This document shows positions 14,573-22,415 of a stretch of DNA of 23,429 nt, piece by piece. The stretch spans positions 1 to 23,429 of the forward strand of contig JAIVFU010000097.1 in NCBI GenBank assembly GCA_020829485.1, written 5' to 3'. Source of the DNA: Nostoc sp. CHAB 5834 (GTDB lineage: Bacteria > Cyanobacteriota > Cyanobacteriia > Cyanobacteriales > Nostocaceae). A model generated the notes under the pieces. It ran no database searches. It saw only the letters and a program-made list of their open reading frames with translations, and was not told where the DNA came from. A program made the position numbers and the translations under genes. Every line of letters starts with the position of its first letter. Positions within the stretch are counted from its first letter, which is position 1.

Positions 14573-14935
14573 ATGGCCACGTCTCGGCAGATGCGTCAAC
14601 TTGCAACCAATCCGGCAGCGCACATGCGTTGGGTCACCACGGGTCGGCTGCCCCAGGAGTATGAGTGCAAGTCCCCTTTGATTGAGCTTTTAAGAAAGCT
14701 CAGCCCTTGGGAGTTGTCGCGTATTGAAGGGTTAGTGGTCGACCATAAGGTGGGCTACCGCGGGAGCAGGTCATTTCGCACGGGCACACAGGCCCTCGCT
14801 TGGTTGGCGCAACCAGGTTCATTTTCGCCTCCACCTGCAGAGAGCTTCAGGGTTAGACGTTTCGTTGGTCCCCTTTCGCTTCAGACTCTTAAAGAAAATT
14901 GCACGTCGTTCCCCGAGACTACTCGTCTGCTCTAG
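14573..14935 (+). CDS. Hypothetical protein, 120 aa
   Basis: I do not recognise this protein. It begins MATSRQMRQLATNPAAHMRWVTTGRLP and has a helical centre (SPLIELLRKLSPWELSRIEGLVVDHK) with a net positive charge, so nucleic-acid contact is possible. It follows RNase HI by 48 bases with no terminator between, so the two are probably cotranscribed. GGGG upstream of the ATG is a weak ribosome site. No function assigned. Confidence 0.65.
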   Translation: MATSRQMRQLATNPAAHMRWVTTGRLPQEYECKSPLIELLRKLSPWELSRIEGLVVDHKVGYRGSRSFRTGTQALAWLAQPGSFSPPPAESFRVRRFVGPLSLQTLKENCTSFPETTRLL

Positions 14936-14966
14936 CTAAAAATCGGTTGAGCTAAAACGGCTCTCT

Positions 14967-14989
14967 AGACTCCTTAAACAAAGGAGTCT
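14967..14989 (+). promoter_or_regulatory. Hairpin hiding the dadA ribosome-binding site
   Basis: A perfect 9-bp stem AGACTCCTT/AAGGAGTCT (loop AAACA) contains the whole AAGGAG ribosome site of dadA (14981-14986), six bases before the ATG. It could block translation unless opened, or act as a weak terminator for the upstream genes (followed by TTTA). Confidence 0.7.
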
Positions 14990-14992
14990 TTA

Positions 14993-16252
14993 ATGTCAGT
15001 TGTAGTATTGGGCGCAGGCGTCATCGGGGTCACAACCGCATGGTATTTGCGAAAGCAGGGGTTCGACGTAACGGTTATCGAACGTTCTGACAAGCCTGCT
15101 CAGAACACCAGCTTCGCGAACGCCGGCCAACTTTCCTACGGCTACGCGATGCCTTGGGCGGCACCAGGTATGCCTCTCAAGGCACTCAAGTGGTTGCTCG
15201 ATGCAGAAGCACCGTTGAAGATTCACATCGATTCAGATGACTTCTTTGGACAGCTATCTTGGCTTCGGCAGTCCTATCGTGAGTGCCAGCCGTTCCGGTA
15301 CAACCTGAATAAGCTGTCGATGCTTGCGTTGTCGCAGTACAGCAAGCAAGCACTTCAGAGCTTGCGAGAGGAGTTGCCGGGGCTGGCGTTTGACCACCAA
15401 GCCAAAGGCACCCTGCAGCTGTTTCGCACCAAGGCTCAAGCCGCCCTTGGCCGCCTGGATGAAGCTCGATTGCTAGGAGCGGGAGTTAAAGCAAGGTATC
15501 TCTCCTCTGCAGAGGATGTCTACGCACTGGAGCCAGGGCTCTCACGGGCTCTTAACATCGAAGGGGCTTTGTATCTGCCAGGGGACGAGACCGGAGACTG
15601 CTATGCCTTCACCCATCAGCTGGCGGAACAAGCGCAACGAGCGGGAGTCAAGTTCGAATGGAACACTGCGTTTGAGACTTGGGTGCTTGACGCCGACAGC
15701 AAAGTGCGAGGTATTGTTGCTGGCGGCAAGGTTTTTCGCTCGGATACCGTGATTGTTTGCGCGGGAAGTGACTCTCCAAAAATTCTCAAACCCCTAGGCG
15801 TCCATTTGCCCGTGTACCCTGTTAAAGGCTATTCGCTGACGTTCGACGTTCAGGATGAGGGTAGTGCCCCTACCTCGACAGTCATGGACGAAAACTACAA
15901 GGTTGCCATCACGCGCCTTGGCGGTCGTGTTCGAGTGGGGGGTACCGCCGAGCTTGCGGGGTTCAACAGTGAACTTCGCAACGCACGACGAACGGTCCTA
16001 GAGAAGTCGGTGACGCAACTCTTCCCCAACGCGGGTGACGCGGGAACTGCAATGTTTTGGACGGGACATCGTCCGAGTACTCCTTCTAGCGTTCCATTCA
16101 TCGGCGCTACCACAAAGCAAGGCGTACTCCTCAACTGTGGCCACGGGACTTTGGGCTGGACGATGGCGTGCGGGTCTGCGAAAGCGCTGGCGGCCGCGAT
16201 AGCTGGAAAGCGCGATGAATATCCACACGGAATTTTGAAGTCGCTACCCTGA
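14993..16252 (+). CDS. dadA: D-amino acid dehydrogenase, FAD-dependent (DadA)
   Basis: DadA oxidises D-amino acids such as D-alanine to 2-oxo acids and ammonia, passing electrons to the membrane quinone pool. The 419-residue sequence follows E. coli DadA throughout: the FAD Rossmann motif VVVLGAGVIGVTTAWYL (3-19), SFANAGQLSYGYAMPWAAPGMPLKALKW, GTLQLFRTKAQ, PGDETGDCYAFTHQLAEQA, YPVKGYSLTF, MDENYKVAITRLGGRVRVGGTAE, FWTGHRPSTPSSVPFIGATT and NCGHGTLGWTMACGSA near the end. No alanine racemase is near. Its translation may be controlled by the hairpin covering its ribosome site. On an accessory element it may add D-amino acid catabolism or be a cargo gene. Confidence 0.95.
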   Translation: MSVVVLGAGVIGVTTAWYLRKQGFDVTVIERSDKPAQNTSFANAGQLSYGYAMPWAAPGMPLKALKWLLDAEAPLKIHIDSDDFFGQLSWLRQSYRECQPFRYNLNKLSMLALSQYSKQALQSLREELPGLAFDHQAKGTLQLFRTKAQAALGRLDEARLLGAGVKARYLSSAEDVYALEPGLSRALNIEGALYLPGDETGDCYAFTHQLAEQAQRAGVKFEWNTAFETWVLDADSKVRGIVAGGKVFRSDTVIVCAGSDSPKILKPLGVHLPVYPVKGYSLTFDVQDEGSAPTSTVMDENYKVAITRLGGRVRVGGTAELAGFNSELRNARRTVLEKSVTQLFPNAGDAGTAMFWTGHRPSTPSSVPFIGATTKQGVLLNCGHGTLGWTMACGSAKALAAAIAGKRDEYPHGILKSLP

Positions 16253-16392
16253 CTTAGGGGGGCTCCCCCCCATAATATTTGGAGTACCTTCCAAAATAAA
16301 AATAGCTTTATATCACGCATGGCTATACCGGTAGTTAATCAAGCCGATTTTATCGGCGGGATAACTATTTTTTATAGTTTTATGGGATATTA
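16253..16392. other. dadA-ygjV intergenic region with structured leader
   Basis: Just after dadA come a GGGGGG/CCCCCC inverted repeat (about 16257-16272) and a TTTGGA/TCCAAA hairpin (16279-16296), which may end the dadA transcript. A TATACC element (16324-16329) then starts a 60-base leader whose segments can pair in two exclusive ways: TAGTTA (16332-16337) with TAACTA (16362-16367) around a GCCGAT/ATCGGC hairpin (16343-16357), or AACTAT (16363-16368) with ATAGTT (16374-16379). Confidence 0.5.
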
Positions 16393-16950
16393 ATGATTTC
16401 TCTGGAGTCTATTTTTACGCAATTGCTAGGCATTGCGGGTGTTTGTGTTAGCCTCTACGGCCTTACGCAAAAGAATGATATGTCATTGCGTAAGCTTGCA
16501 TGTATCTCGGCAGTGCTGATGAGCACATACAACTTCATGAATGGAGCGGCAACAATTGCGGCATTGCAGTTGACAGTCGTTGTGCGGCACTGCTTCGCAA
16601 TATGGGCAGAAGGGCGAGAGGGGGCGCTGAAGAACGGATTCTTTTCTTTTTGCGTGTTATCTTGCGTAGCGGCTACATACTTGACGTACAAGGGGCCTTT
16701 CTCCCTTCTGCTGATGGGGGGGAGTCTGATTTCGACGTACGCCTCGTTCTACTGGGGTAAGGCTCGCCTACGCCTGGGGCTAGGAACAACGCAGTTTATC
16801 TTCTTGCTAGCAGCTATTCATTATGGCTTGCTATGGCAAGGTGTTTCGAGTCTGATTGCCCTCGCTGGAGCATTGTTCGGAGCGTGGAATTCGGCGGGCC
16901 GCCCGATGCCTGCGGACGTTATGCTGGCAAGACGAAAACTCTCGATTTAA
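16393..16950 (+). CDS. YgjV-family inner membrane protein
   Basis: This 185-residue protein is almost wholly hydrophobic with about six membrane segments. The opening IFTQLLGIAGVCVSLYGLTQKNDMSLRKLACISAVLMSTYNFMNG and the paired helical hairpins resemble the E. coli YgjV family of inner-membrane proteins of unknown function. The start follows GGGA with short spacing. It has its own promoter-like TATACC, a structured leader and a strong terminator. No biochemical role can be given. Confidence 0.7.
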   Translation: MISLESIFTQLLGIAGVCVSLYGLTQKNDMSLRKLACISAVLMSTYNFMNGAATIAALQLTVVVRHCFAIWAEGREGALKNGFFSFCVLSCVAATYLTYKGPFSLLLMGGSLISTYASFYWGKARLRLGLGTTQFIFLLAAIHYGLLWQGVSSLIALAGALFGAWNSAGRPMPADVMLARRKLSI

Positions 16951-16964
16951 AGTCGTGATTGAAT

Positions 16965-16996
16965 AATCAGTCATCTTCGGATGGCTGATTTTTTTG
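16965..16996 (+). terminator. Rho-independent terminator
   Basis: An 11-bp stem (AATCAGTCATC with GATGGCTGATT, one G-U) closed by a TTCG tetraloop and followed by a long T-tract. Confidence 0.95.
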
Positions 16997-17010
16997 TTTG
17001 GGGCTCTAGC

Positions 17011-17016
17011 TATACA
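17011..17016 (+). promoter_or_regulatory. Promoter-like TATACA element
   Basis: CTAGCTATACA lies 26 bases before the ATG at 17043 and about 15 bases after the preceding terminator T-tract. Confidence 0.5.
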
Positions 17017-17042
17017 AACAGAGATATCAACAAGGTGTAAAA

Positions 17043-17363
17043 ATGAATTTTTCTGAACTGAATATAGAGCTGCGCAGAGCTGCCAGCCGAAACAGGGAAA
17101 TCCGAAGCGAAAACGCTTACGACATTCTCCGCAGCCATGTGGAAAGTGAGCTTAAGCGAGCTGTTGAGCAAATGAACGTTGGTGCGTTTCAAGCCGGCTT
17201 CATCCGGATAGCGCCACCTGAATTGCCAGTTCCTTCTTCGCATTCTAAGGAGCTGCTTGAACGCGCAGCTTCGGAGCTTAAAAAGGCCGGTTTCGTGGCA
17301 GAAGTGGATGCAGAAGATGGCGTCCTGAGCAATGATGCCGCTCTAGTCATCGAAGTCTACTAA
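17043..17363 (+). CDS. Hypothetical protein, 106 aa
   Basis: I do not recognise this protein. The first half is a charged helix (MNFSELNIELRRAASRNREIRSENAYDILRSHVESELKRAVEQM), and the second half has a helix-strand pattern (SKELLERAASELKKAGFVAEVDAEDG, AALVIEVY) like many small phage and plasmid proteins. A single-gene unit bounded by a promoter-like element and a terminator. Confidence 0.75.
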   Translation: MNFSELNIELRRAASRNREIRSENAYDILRSHVESELKRAVEQMNVGAFQAGFIRIAPPELPVPSSHSKELLERAASELKKAGFVAEVDAEDGVLSNDAALVIEVY

Positions 17364-17383
17364 ACCCAGCAAAAACTTATTCT

Positions 17384-17414
17384 AAACCCTCTCAAATTTT
17401 CGAGAGGGTTTTTG
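17384..17414 (+). terminator. Rho-independent terminator
   Basis: A 10-bp perfect stem AAACCCTCTC/GAGAGGGTTT followed by T. The next -10 element lies 18 bases further on. Confidence 0.93.
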
Positions 17415-17431
17415 TTTAGGGAGATTTGTGC

Positions 17432-17437
17432 TATAAT
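17432..17437 (+). promoter_or_regulatory. Extended -10 promoter
   Basis: TGCTATAAT is a perfect extended -10 element, 33 bases before the ATG at 17471. Confidence 0.7.
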
Positions 17438-17470
17438 GAGCTCACTGCATAACATTAAAGTGAGACTACA

Positions 17471-17752
17471 ATGAAGCGTTTGTCAAGTTATTTGGTTCTG
17501 GCTGCTGCTGTATTTGCTGGACAGGTCGGGGCTAAAGAAGCGAGCTTTTGCCGCTCCCCAAGTGTCAATTTTAATCAGTCCAACGGCTCCACGTTTACAT
17601 CCGACAAGACAGTCTTTACGTGCGGCAACGGTCTTGAGAAGTCCCTGCCGGACCTTTACAAATTAGGTTGGCGCGTCATTAACGTCCACTATCAGGTATA
17701 CGACCCCTTGTCCAACTTTGGGTTTGCACAAATCCTCATCGAGAAGGAATAA
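17471..17752 (+). CDS. Small exported protein, 93 aa
   Basis: The N-terminus MKRLSSYLVLAAAVFAGQVGAKEA is a clear Sec signal peptide, with probable cleavage after VGA (residue 21). The mature part of about 72 residues has two cysteines (SFCRSP and VFTCGNG), which could form one disulfide in the periplasm, perhaps with the help of DsbB. The central FTCGNGLEKSLPDLYKLGWRVINVHYQV is the most protein-like segment, and short proteins with a GW-V-N pattern like this are common in Gram-negative genomes. No function known. Confidence 0.8.
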   Translation: MKRLSSYLVLAAAVFAGQVGAKEASFCRSPSVNFNQSNGSTFTSDKTVFTCGNGLEKSLPDLYKLGWRVINVHYQVYDPLSNFGFAQILIEKE

Positions 17753-17758
17753 CCATTT

Positions 17759-17779
17759 GGCCGAATTTTCGGCCTTTTG
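17759..17779 (+). terminator. Rho-independent terminator
   Basis: GGCCGAA/TTCGGCC stem followed by TTTTG, between the exported protein gene and the four-gene operon. I see no clear promoter between it and 17809. Confidence 0.85.
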
Positions 17780-17808
17780 TTTTGGCGAGCTTCAGGAGGG
17801 GCCCGGAG

Positions 17809-18279
17809 ATGGACAAGCGTACCGAAATCATAGCCAAGGTGATGGCTTTGCTAGATAAGCATGAATGGATTGTTCAAGGTGTATTGGGGAACCCTCCCCA
17901 TACTTACACCGTTGGCCTTTCGCACCGGTTTAATCTGCCCGAGATTGTTCTCATCGGAATACACTACGAGACAGCTCGCCATATTCTGAATCAAGTCGCA
18001 GGGCTTCTGAAATCAGGGGAGATTGAGCTTAATGAAGACACGAGCTACGACTGCATATTCCAGGGTCTCCCAGCTCGGTTCCGGAAAATGCCTGAGGTTG
18101 TGGTGCCTGATGTGCTTCGTATGGCCACGGTAGTGCCTTCAAAAAATGCTTTGACTGCATGGCAGCTGCTTTGGCCAACGGTAGACGGCTTGTTCCCGAG
18201 CGATTTACCGGACACACATCCGGCCTCGATAGCGCAGAACTACCTGAGCGTTACTTCGACGGACGGGATGCCCTCGTGA
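17809..18279 (+). CDS. DUF4262-like protein, first gene of four-gene operon
   Basis: The sequence HEWIVQGVLGNPPHTYTVGLSHRFNLPEIVLIGIHYETARHILNQVAGLLKSGEIEL fits DUF4262, a family of unknown function with a conserved YTVGL motif followed by PE/LI-GL. I start it at the ATG at 17809 (156 residues) because AGGAGG lies well placed just before it; an upstream TTG at 17782 would add nine residues that include the ribosome site itself. Its stop codon TGA overlaps the GTG start of the next gene (GTGA), so the two are translationally coupled. No catalytic motif is obvious. Its place at the head of a nuclease operon suggests a regulatory or accessory part. Confidence 0.75.
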   Translation: MDKRTEIIAKVMALLDKHEWIVQGVLGNPPHTYTVGLSHRFNLPEIVLIGIHYETARHILNQVAGLLKSGEIELNEDTSYDCIFQGLPARFRKMPEVVVPDVLRMATVVPSKNALTAWQLLWPTVDGLFPSDLPDTHPASIAQNYLSVTSTDGMPS

Positions 18280-20708
18280 CGGACGCCGAGAACCTGTTGG
18301 ACCTGATACAAAAACTGCGGCCGAGAGCCGCAGTTTTCTTTACGTACACCTTCAATGCGGGTTACTTCGATACGGTATTCCTTCCTGTTTTGAAGGAAGT
18401 CGGATGTGACTCGATTACTGTACTCGTCGATGCCGACGAGGCCGCTAAGTCCGCCAGCGCTTCGCGGTCCTATGCTCTTGGCAAGGTGTATGCCGTAGCT
18501 CCCGTGCAAGCTCCCGGGGGCGGAGTCTTCCACCCAAAAGTTGCCTTGCTTTCAAGTGACGACGATGTAGCTCTCACGATAGGCAGCGGTAATTTGACGA
18601 TTTCAGGGCAGTTCTCTCAGCTGGAGTGCTTCGACTGGGTTTTGAGGTCAAGCTGCCCGACTGTATTTGATGAATTTTCGGTATTTTGCCGACGGCTTGC
18701 GGACGCAATTGAGCACAACTCTAAGCAGGCGTTCACGGTGTTGAGAGAAACTGGAAGCTACCTAGATTCTCTGCCTAAGGTAGAGCCTAGGGCTATAGCA
18801 CAAGGTAGCTTGGCACCGCAACTTGTCCATACGGTGGGCACAAGCGCAAGCGAGACCCTACAATCGATTTTTCTGGCAGAAGAGCCACGTGCAAAGGCGT
18901 TGACCGTGCAGGCCCCTTTTCACGCCCCAGACGGCATGCCCTTGCTTCGCTTAGCTGCAGCAGTTAACGCGCGCTCCCTCAGCGTAGGGCTTGACGAAAA
19001 CTCTCACCTGGTGCCGTTCGATGAATCCCGGTTTTCCCCGGAAATCTTCACCGCTTTTGTAGTTCCGGAACGGGAGGGGAGCCCGAAGCCTCTTCACGCG
19101 AAAATTTTCGAATTGAAGGGGGCTGCGAAGTCTCTGGTGATGACAGGCTCGGTAAATGCCACCCATCAAAGCTTTGAGACCCAGCTCAATGTAGAAGTCT
19201 CCCTTGCTAGATGGTCTCGTACCTCGCCCTTCAAGTGGACGGTACAAGAACCTAAGGGGTTCCGTCCGACACAGGACCCTTCAAGCTTCCAAGACCGGCA
19301 AGCGCTCTACGTTGAAGCATATTTGGACGAATCAGCGGTTCTTCGTGGATGGGTAACTTCCCGGAATCACAAGCCCGCGGAGGTGCAACTTACTTTGCGC
19401 ACAGGGGAGCAGGACCTCTTAAATGAAACGGTGGCCCTCTCTGATGCGGGTGCGTTTTGGTTGGGACCGCTTCGGTTGGAATCGGGTGCGACTTCTATAA
19501 AGGTTGAGGTCTCCTTCATGCGGATAACAGCCCATGGATGGCTAAATATCCAGGAGGAGTTGGCCATGTCGCACGCGGAGAGGAGCAGCAGAGCCCATGC
19601 AAGAGCTGTTCAATATGGCTCCTTCAGCAATGAGTCGCTCTCGAAAATCATTGACCAGTTGTCGAGAGTAGCTGTGCGCAACTTCGCTCCGTCTCCGAGG
19701 AGTGGAGGGGGCACTATGGCCTCCGATAACGTGCGCGGCCCTTTTTCACCCCGAGGCGCCACCTCACTGGGGAGAAGCGCTTACGACAACCTCAAGGCAG
19801 TCAGTCGTTGGTTGGAGAGCCTGCGAAAGCCAGCTCACCCCGAGCCGCGCACTTCGGAAAATAAAAAACCGCGTAGGGTGGTGGACCTTCCTGATAACGA
19901 GCCCCCGAGAGGGCGAGCCCCAAAGGAAGGAAAAACGATGGACCCCACCGTCAAGCTGACGGCCCTGTGCTCTCGCATTCCTGATTTGCTTTATGTCACG
20001 CCAGAGCATCCCGAGGCCTTACTGCTGAGCAAACTGTGCGCAGAACTTGCACGCCATCGGGTTGAAGCGAACAAGGTCAGCCCGAGCATCGTAGTGGGGT
20101 GGCTTGAAGCCTTTTCAACGGTCCAATACGCTTCGGACCAAATTCACAGCGCTCGTGAAGAGGCTGCGCTGACTGCGGCCTTCGCACTCCTGAAATACGA
20201 GCAAGAGAGCATTGAGCCCCCTATGAACCAAATCCGGGAGTCGTTGAGACGTTTCTTCCAATGCGAGCCAACCCAGGCGGTTCTTCTTGACCACCTGGAT
20301 AAAGCCTTTTTGTCATCAACACTGAAGTTGGAGGTTTCGGTTGAAGAGCGCTTGAGGGAAGCCGTCAAAACTTTCGAAGATTCTGATGACGTAGACGAAA
20401 GAATTCTTGAGCTCATTCGCCAATCCAGAGCCATGGCTGACGTATCTCCTCACCAGGTGCCAAATGGTTTTCTTAGTTGGCTCATTTCACGCAGGCCCAC
20501 TGACGCGGTTTTGCGCAAAGGCCTTTTGTCACCAAAACTGCTTGCCCACGGCGGTTGCCCCCACAAGTTTGAGAAGCTGTCAGCAGAGGATGTTTTGAAG
20601 TTGAAGCGAGACCACGTGCTGGTTCATTCTTGTTGTAACCGGGCTATCTTCTACTCCGACCAGTATGAGTCGTTTGGCCAACGCCTGGCAGGAGGGCCTG
20701 ATGCCTAA
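18276..20708 (+). CDS. Phospholipase D-superfamily protein with two HKD motifs and long C-terminal region
   Basis: With the coupled GTG at 18276 the protein has 810 residues. Two PLD-type half sites are visible: VFHPKVALL with TIGSGNLT (H86, K88, N106) and LHAKIFEL with MTGSVNAT (H274, K276, N294). The usual aspartate after HxK is not in its normal place in either. PLD-family enzymes of this kind include nucleases working through a phospho-histidine intermediate. A beta-rich region (about 330-440) follows, then a basic, proline-rich linker (about 490-555) and a helical C-terminal region (about 555-810) ending with cysteine and histidine pairs (GGCPHKF, VLVHSCCNRAIFY). A longer start at 18159 would overlap the upstream gene by 120 bases and is rejected. 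Probable defence-type nuclease; I do not know a named system with this layout. Confidence 0.8.
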   Translation: MTDAENLLDLIQKLRPRAAVFFTYTFNAGYFDTVFLPVLKEVGCDSITVLVDADEAAKSASASRSYALGKVYAVAPVQAPGGGVFHPKVALLSSDDDVALTIGSGNLTISGQFSQLECFDWVLRSSCPTVFDEFSVFCRRLADAIEHNSKQAFTVLRETGSYLDSLPKVEPRAIAQGSLAPQLVHTVGTSASETLQSIFLAEEPRAKALTVQAPFHAPDGMPLLRLAAAVNARSLSVGLDENSHLVPFDESRFSPEIFTAFVVPEREGSPKPLHAKIFELKGAAKSLVMTGSVNATHQSFETQLNVEVSLARWSRTSPFKWTVQEPKGFRPTQDPSSFQDRQALYVEAYLDESAVLRGWVTSRNHKPAEVQLTLRTGEQDLLNETVALSDAGAFWLGPLRLESGATSIKVEVSFMRITAHGWLNIQEELAMSHAERSSRAHARAVQYGSFSNESLSKIIDQLSRVAVRNFAPSPRSGGGTMASDNVRGPFSPRGATSLGRSAYDNLKAVSRWLESLRKPAHPEPRTSENKKPRRVVDLPDNEPPRGRAPKEGKTMDPTVKLTALCSRIPDLLYVTPEHPEALLLSKLCAELARHRVEANKVSPSIVVGWLEAFSTVQYASDQIHSAREEAALTAAFALLKYEQESIEPPMNQIRESLRRFFQCEPTQAVLLDHLDKAFLSSTLKLEVSVEERLREAVKTFEDSDDVDERILELIRQSRAMADVSPHQVPNGFLSWLISRRPTDAVLRKGLLSPKLLAHGGCPHKFEKLSAEDVLKLKRDHVLVHSCCNRAIFYSDQYESFGQRLAGGPDA

Positions 20709-22389
20709 CAAAGCTATTTACGCGAGCCCTACTCAAGTTCAGGATGCTCGCGCCGGCGACCCCCTTGGCTTGGGTGCGACCAACATGCGGCTGTACAACG
20801 CAGTGTTTCCCGGGTTCAACAACTTCACAAAGCACATCCTGGCGTACTCGTCACTCTGCTGGGTTGCATACAACCTGGAAAGAGTGCTCGGTGACGAGGA
20901 GGCCATCACACCCGAGGTTTTTGCAAAATCGAGGGAGAAGATGGAGCTAGTGGTTGGCTGGGTAAACCGCAATGCATTGGGGCTGCCCGGGAGCACCCGG
21001 AAGTTCCCCGATAGCGGGGGCTGGGTTGAGCTGCAGTTTGGGTCCTTCGATAACAGCCAGGCGACGCTCTTTACAGATGCAACCTACAAGCCAAGCATCA
21101 CCAACGGTCTCCAGCTGCTGCGCAGGGGCTCGTCGGGCGGCTATGTCTGCACGGATAAGGGCAGGGCGCTCGCGGAGGCCTTGGACTATCAGTTGAAGGG
21201 CCTGGAGGGATACAGGTGGCTCTGTGCTATTGATAAGCTCAACTGCAGACAAAGCCTCATTGACACCCTGAGCCCCGCTCTCGATGTGAATAAGCCCAGC
21301 AAGAGGGAGCAGAAGTCTTTTCTTTCCAGCTTCTACCCGGAAGAGGTGACAGAGAGGGAGCCCGGCGCTGAAGGGGCCTTTGACCGAAAAGCGGCCCTCA
21401 CGCTGATGATGAACGCGATTGAAACCATTAACGACGAGAAGGCCGCGGCAGGGGAACTGCCGGGCGCTACGGAAGATGAAATCAGGGCCACTATGGCATC
21501 AGGGAGGGCCCCCGGTGGTACGTGTGTCCCGATGGGGCAATCCGAAAACGTCCAAGGATGGTGGGCGGTCCTGCAAGTGCGGCAACTTCAAAGACTGGCA
21601 ACAGAAGCGCTGTATTGCGAGGTGGAGCGCTGGATTTCCCGTCAAGGGGTGATGGGACAGGGCACCAGCTCCCTTCTATGCGCTGAAGACATTTGGCAAG
21701 CATTTGCTACGCAGTGGAACGCACTGCCGGGACTACGGCTAAACGCGCTGCTCACAGAGTTGAAAAACACGCAGGGGGAGTACACAACCCTGTATGAGGC
21801 TGCGGTCCTAAAAGCGGGAGGGGCTAACCCGGGCAAGTTAACAGGTGACTTGTTTGGGCACATGCGACGCTTGCAGCAGCAAAAATGGGGCGCTACGGAC
21901 CCCCGACTCAATGAAAAAGCGTGCGCAGAGGCCATTGCGGCGCTGGTGTTTTGCGCCGTAGAGACGGACAACTTGAAGGCACGTCTTAGCGAGAGCACAG
22001 CACTCGAAGCCGATATGGACCGTTGTTCATTATTGAGGCTGAGCGACCTAGCGCGTGTCTACAAAGACCGGCCGCTCGCGGAGTTTGTTCGCTACCTGGT
22101 CCGAGACTGGGTGATAGAGCGTCACTTCGAAGTGGCCTGCATGCGCAGCGAGACCAATACGGGTATCCCTGACGGGAAGAATCGATTCATGTTCTCAGAG
22201 GGGGATAGGGGCCTTGAGCGCAGAAGTCTTTCGGCAGAATTCCCGAAGCCCTCCTTGGGAGGAGATAAGCTCCACTATGCCCTCGCCCTTTTCGCGCAGT
22301 CGGGAATGATTGAGAACAAAGGGGGTTACCAGCTTACAGAGAACGGCCGACGGAGATGTGCCGTGGCCATGGAGCGAGTCCTACACTGA
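20701..22389 (+). CDS. Large partner of the PLD protein, possible DUF6361 relative
   Basis: I start this 562-residue protein at the ATG at 20701, where GGAGG lies just upstream and the ATG overlaps the PLD stop (ATGCCTAA); the longer start at 20665 is unlikely. The N-terminal pattern DPLGLGATNMRLYNAVFPGFNNFTKHILAYSSLCWVAYNL resembles DUF6361, in which GLG, FPG and a tyrosine-rich helix come in this order; this is weak recognition. Two winged-helix-like pieces are visible: LQLLRRGSSGGYVCTDKGRALAEAL (about 140-165) and LHYALALFAQSGMIENKGGYQLTENGRRRC at the end. No nuclease or ATPase motif is seen. It probably acts with the PLD protein as a recognition or scaffold subunit. Confidence 0.7.
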   Translation: MPNKAIYASPTQVQDARAGDPLGLGATNMRLYNAVFPGFNNFTKHILAYSSLCWVAYNLERVLGDEEAITPEVFAKSREKMELVVGWVNRNALGLPGSTRKFPDSGGWVELQFGSFDNSQATLFTDATYKPSITNGLQLLRRGSSGGYVCTDKGRALAEALDYQLKGLEGYRWLCAIDKLNCRQSLIDTLSPALDVNKPSKREQKSFLSSFYPEEVTEREPGAEGAFDRKAALTLMMNAIETINDEKAAAGELPGATEDEIRATMASGRAPGGTCVPMGQSENVQGWWAVLQVRQLQRLATEALYCEVERWISRQGVMGQGTSSLLCAEDIWQAFATQWNALPGLRLNALLTELKNTQGEYTTLYEAAVLKAGGANPGKLTGDLFGHMRRLQQQKWGATDPRLNEKACAEAIAALVFCAVETDNLKARLSESTALEADMDRCSLLRLSDLARVYKDRPLAEFVRYLVRDWVIERHFEVACMRSETNTGIPDGKNRFMFSEGDRGLERRSLSAEFPKPSLGGDKLHYALALFAQSGMIENKGGYQLTENGRRRCAVAMERVLH

Positions 22390-22415
22390 CTAGGACCACT
22401 ACAAGAGAGATTTAG

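Noticed and set aside
18159..18275. Longer N-terminus for the PLD protein
   Set aside because: It would overlap the DUF4262-like gene by about 120 bases, reads as low-quality protein, and a GTG start coupled to the upstream stop (GTGA at 18276-18279) explains the gene better.
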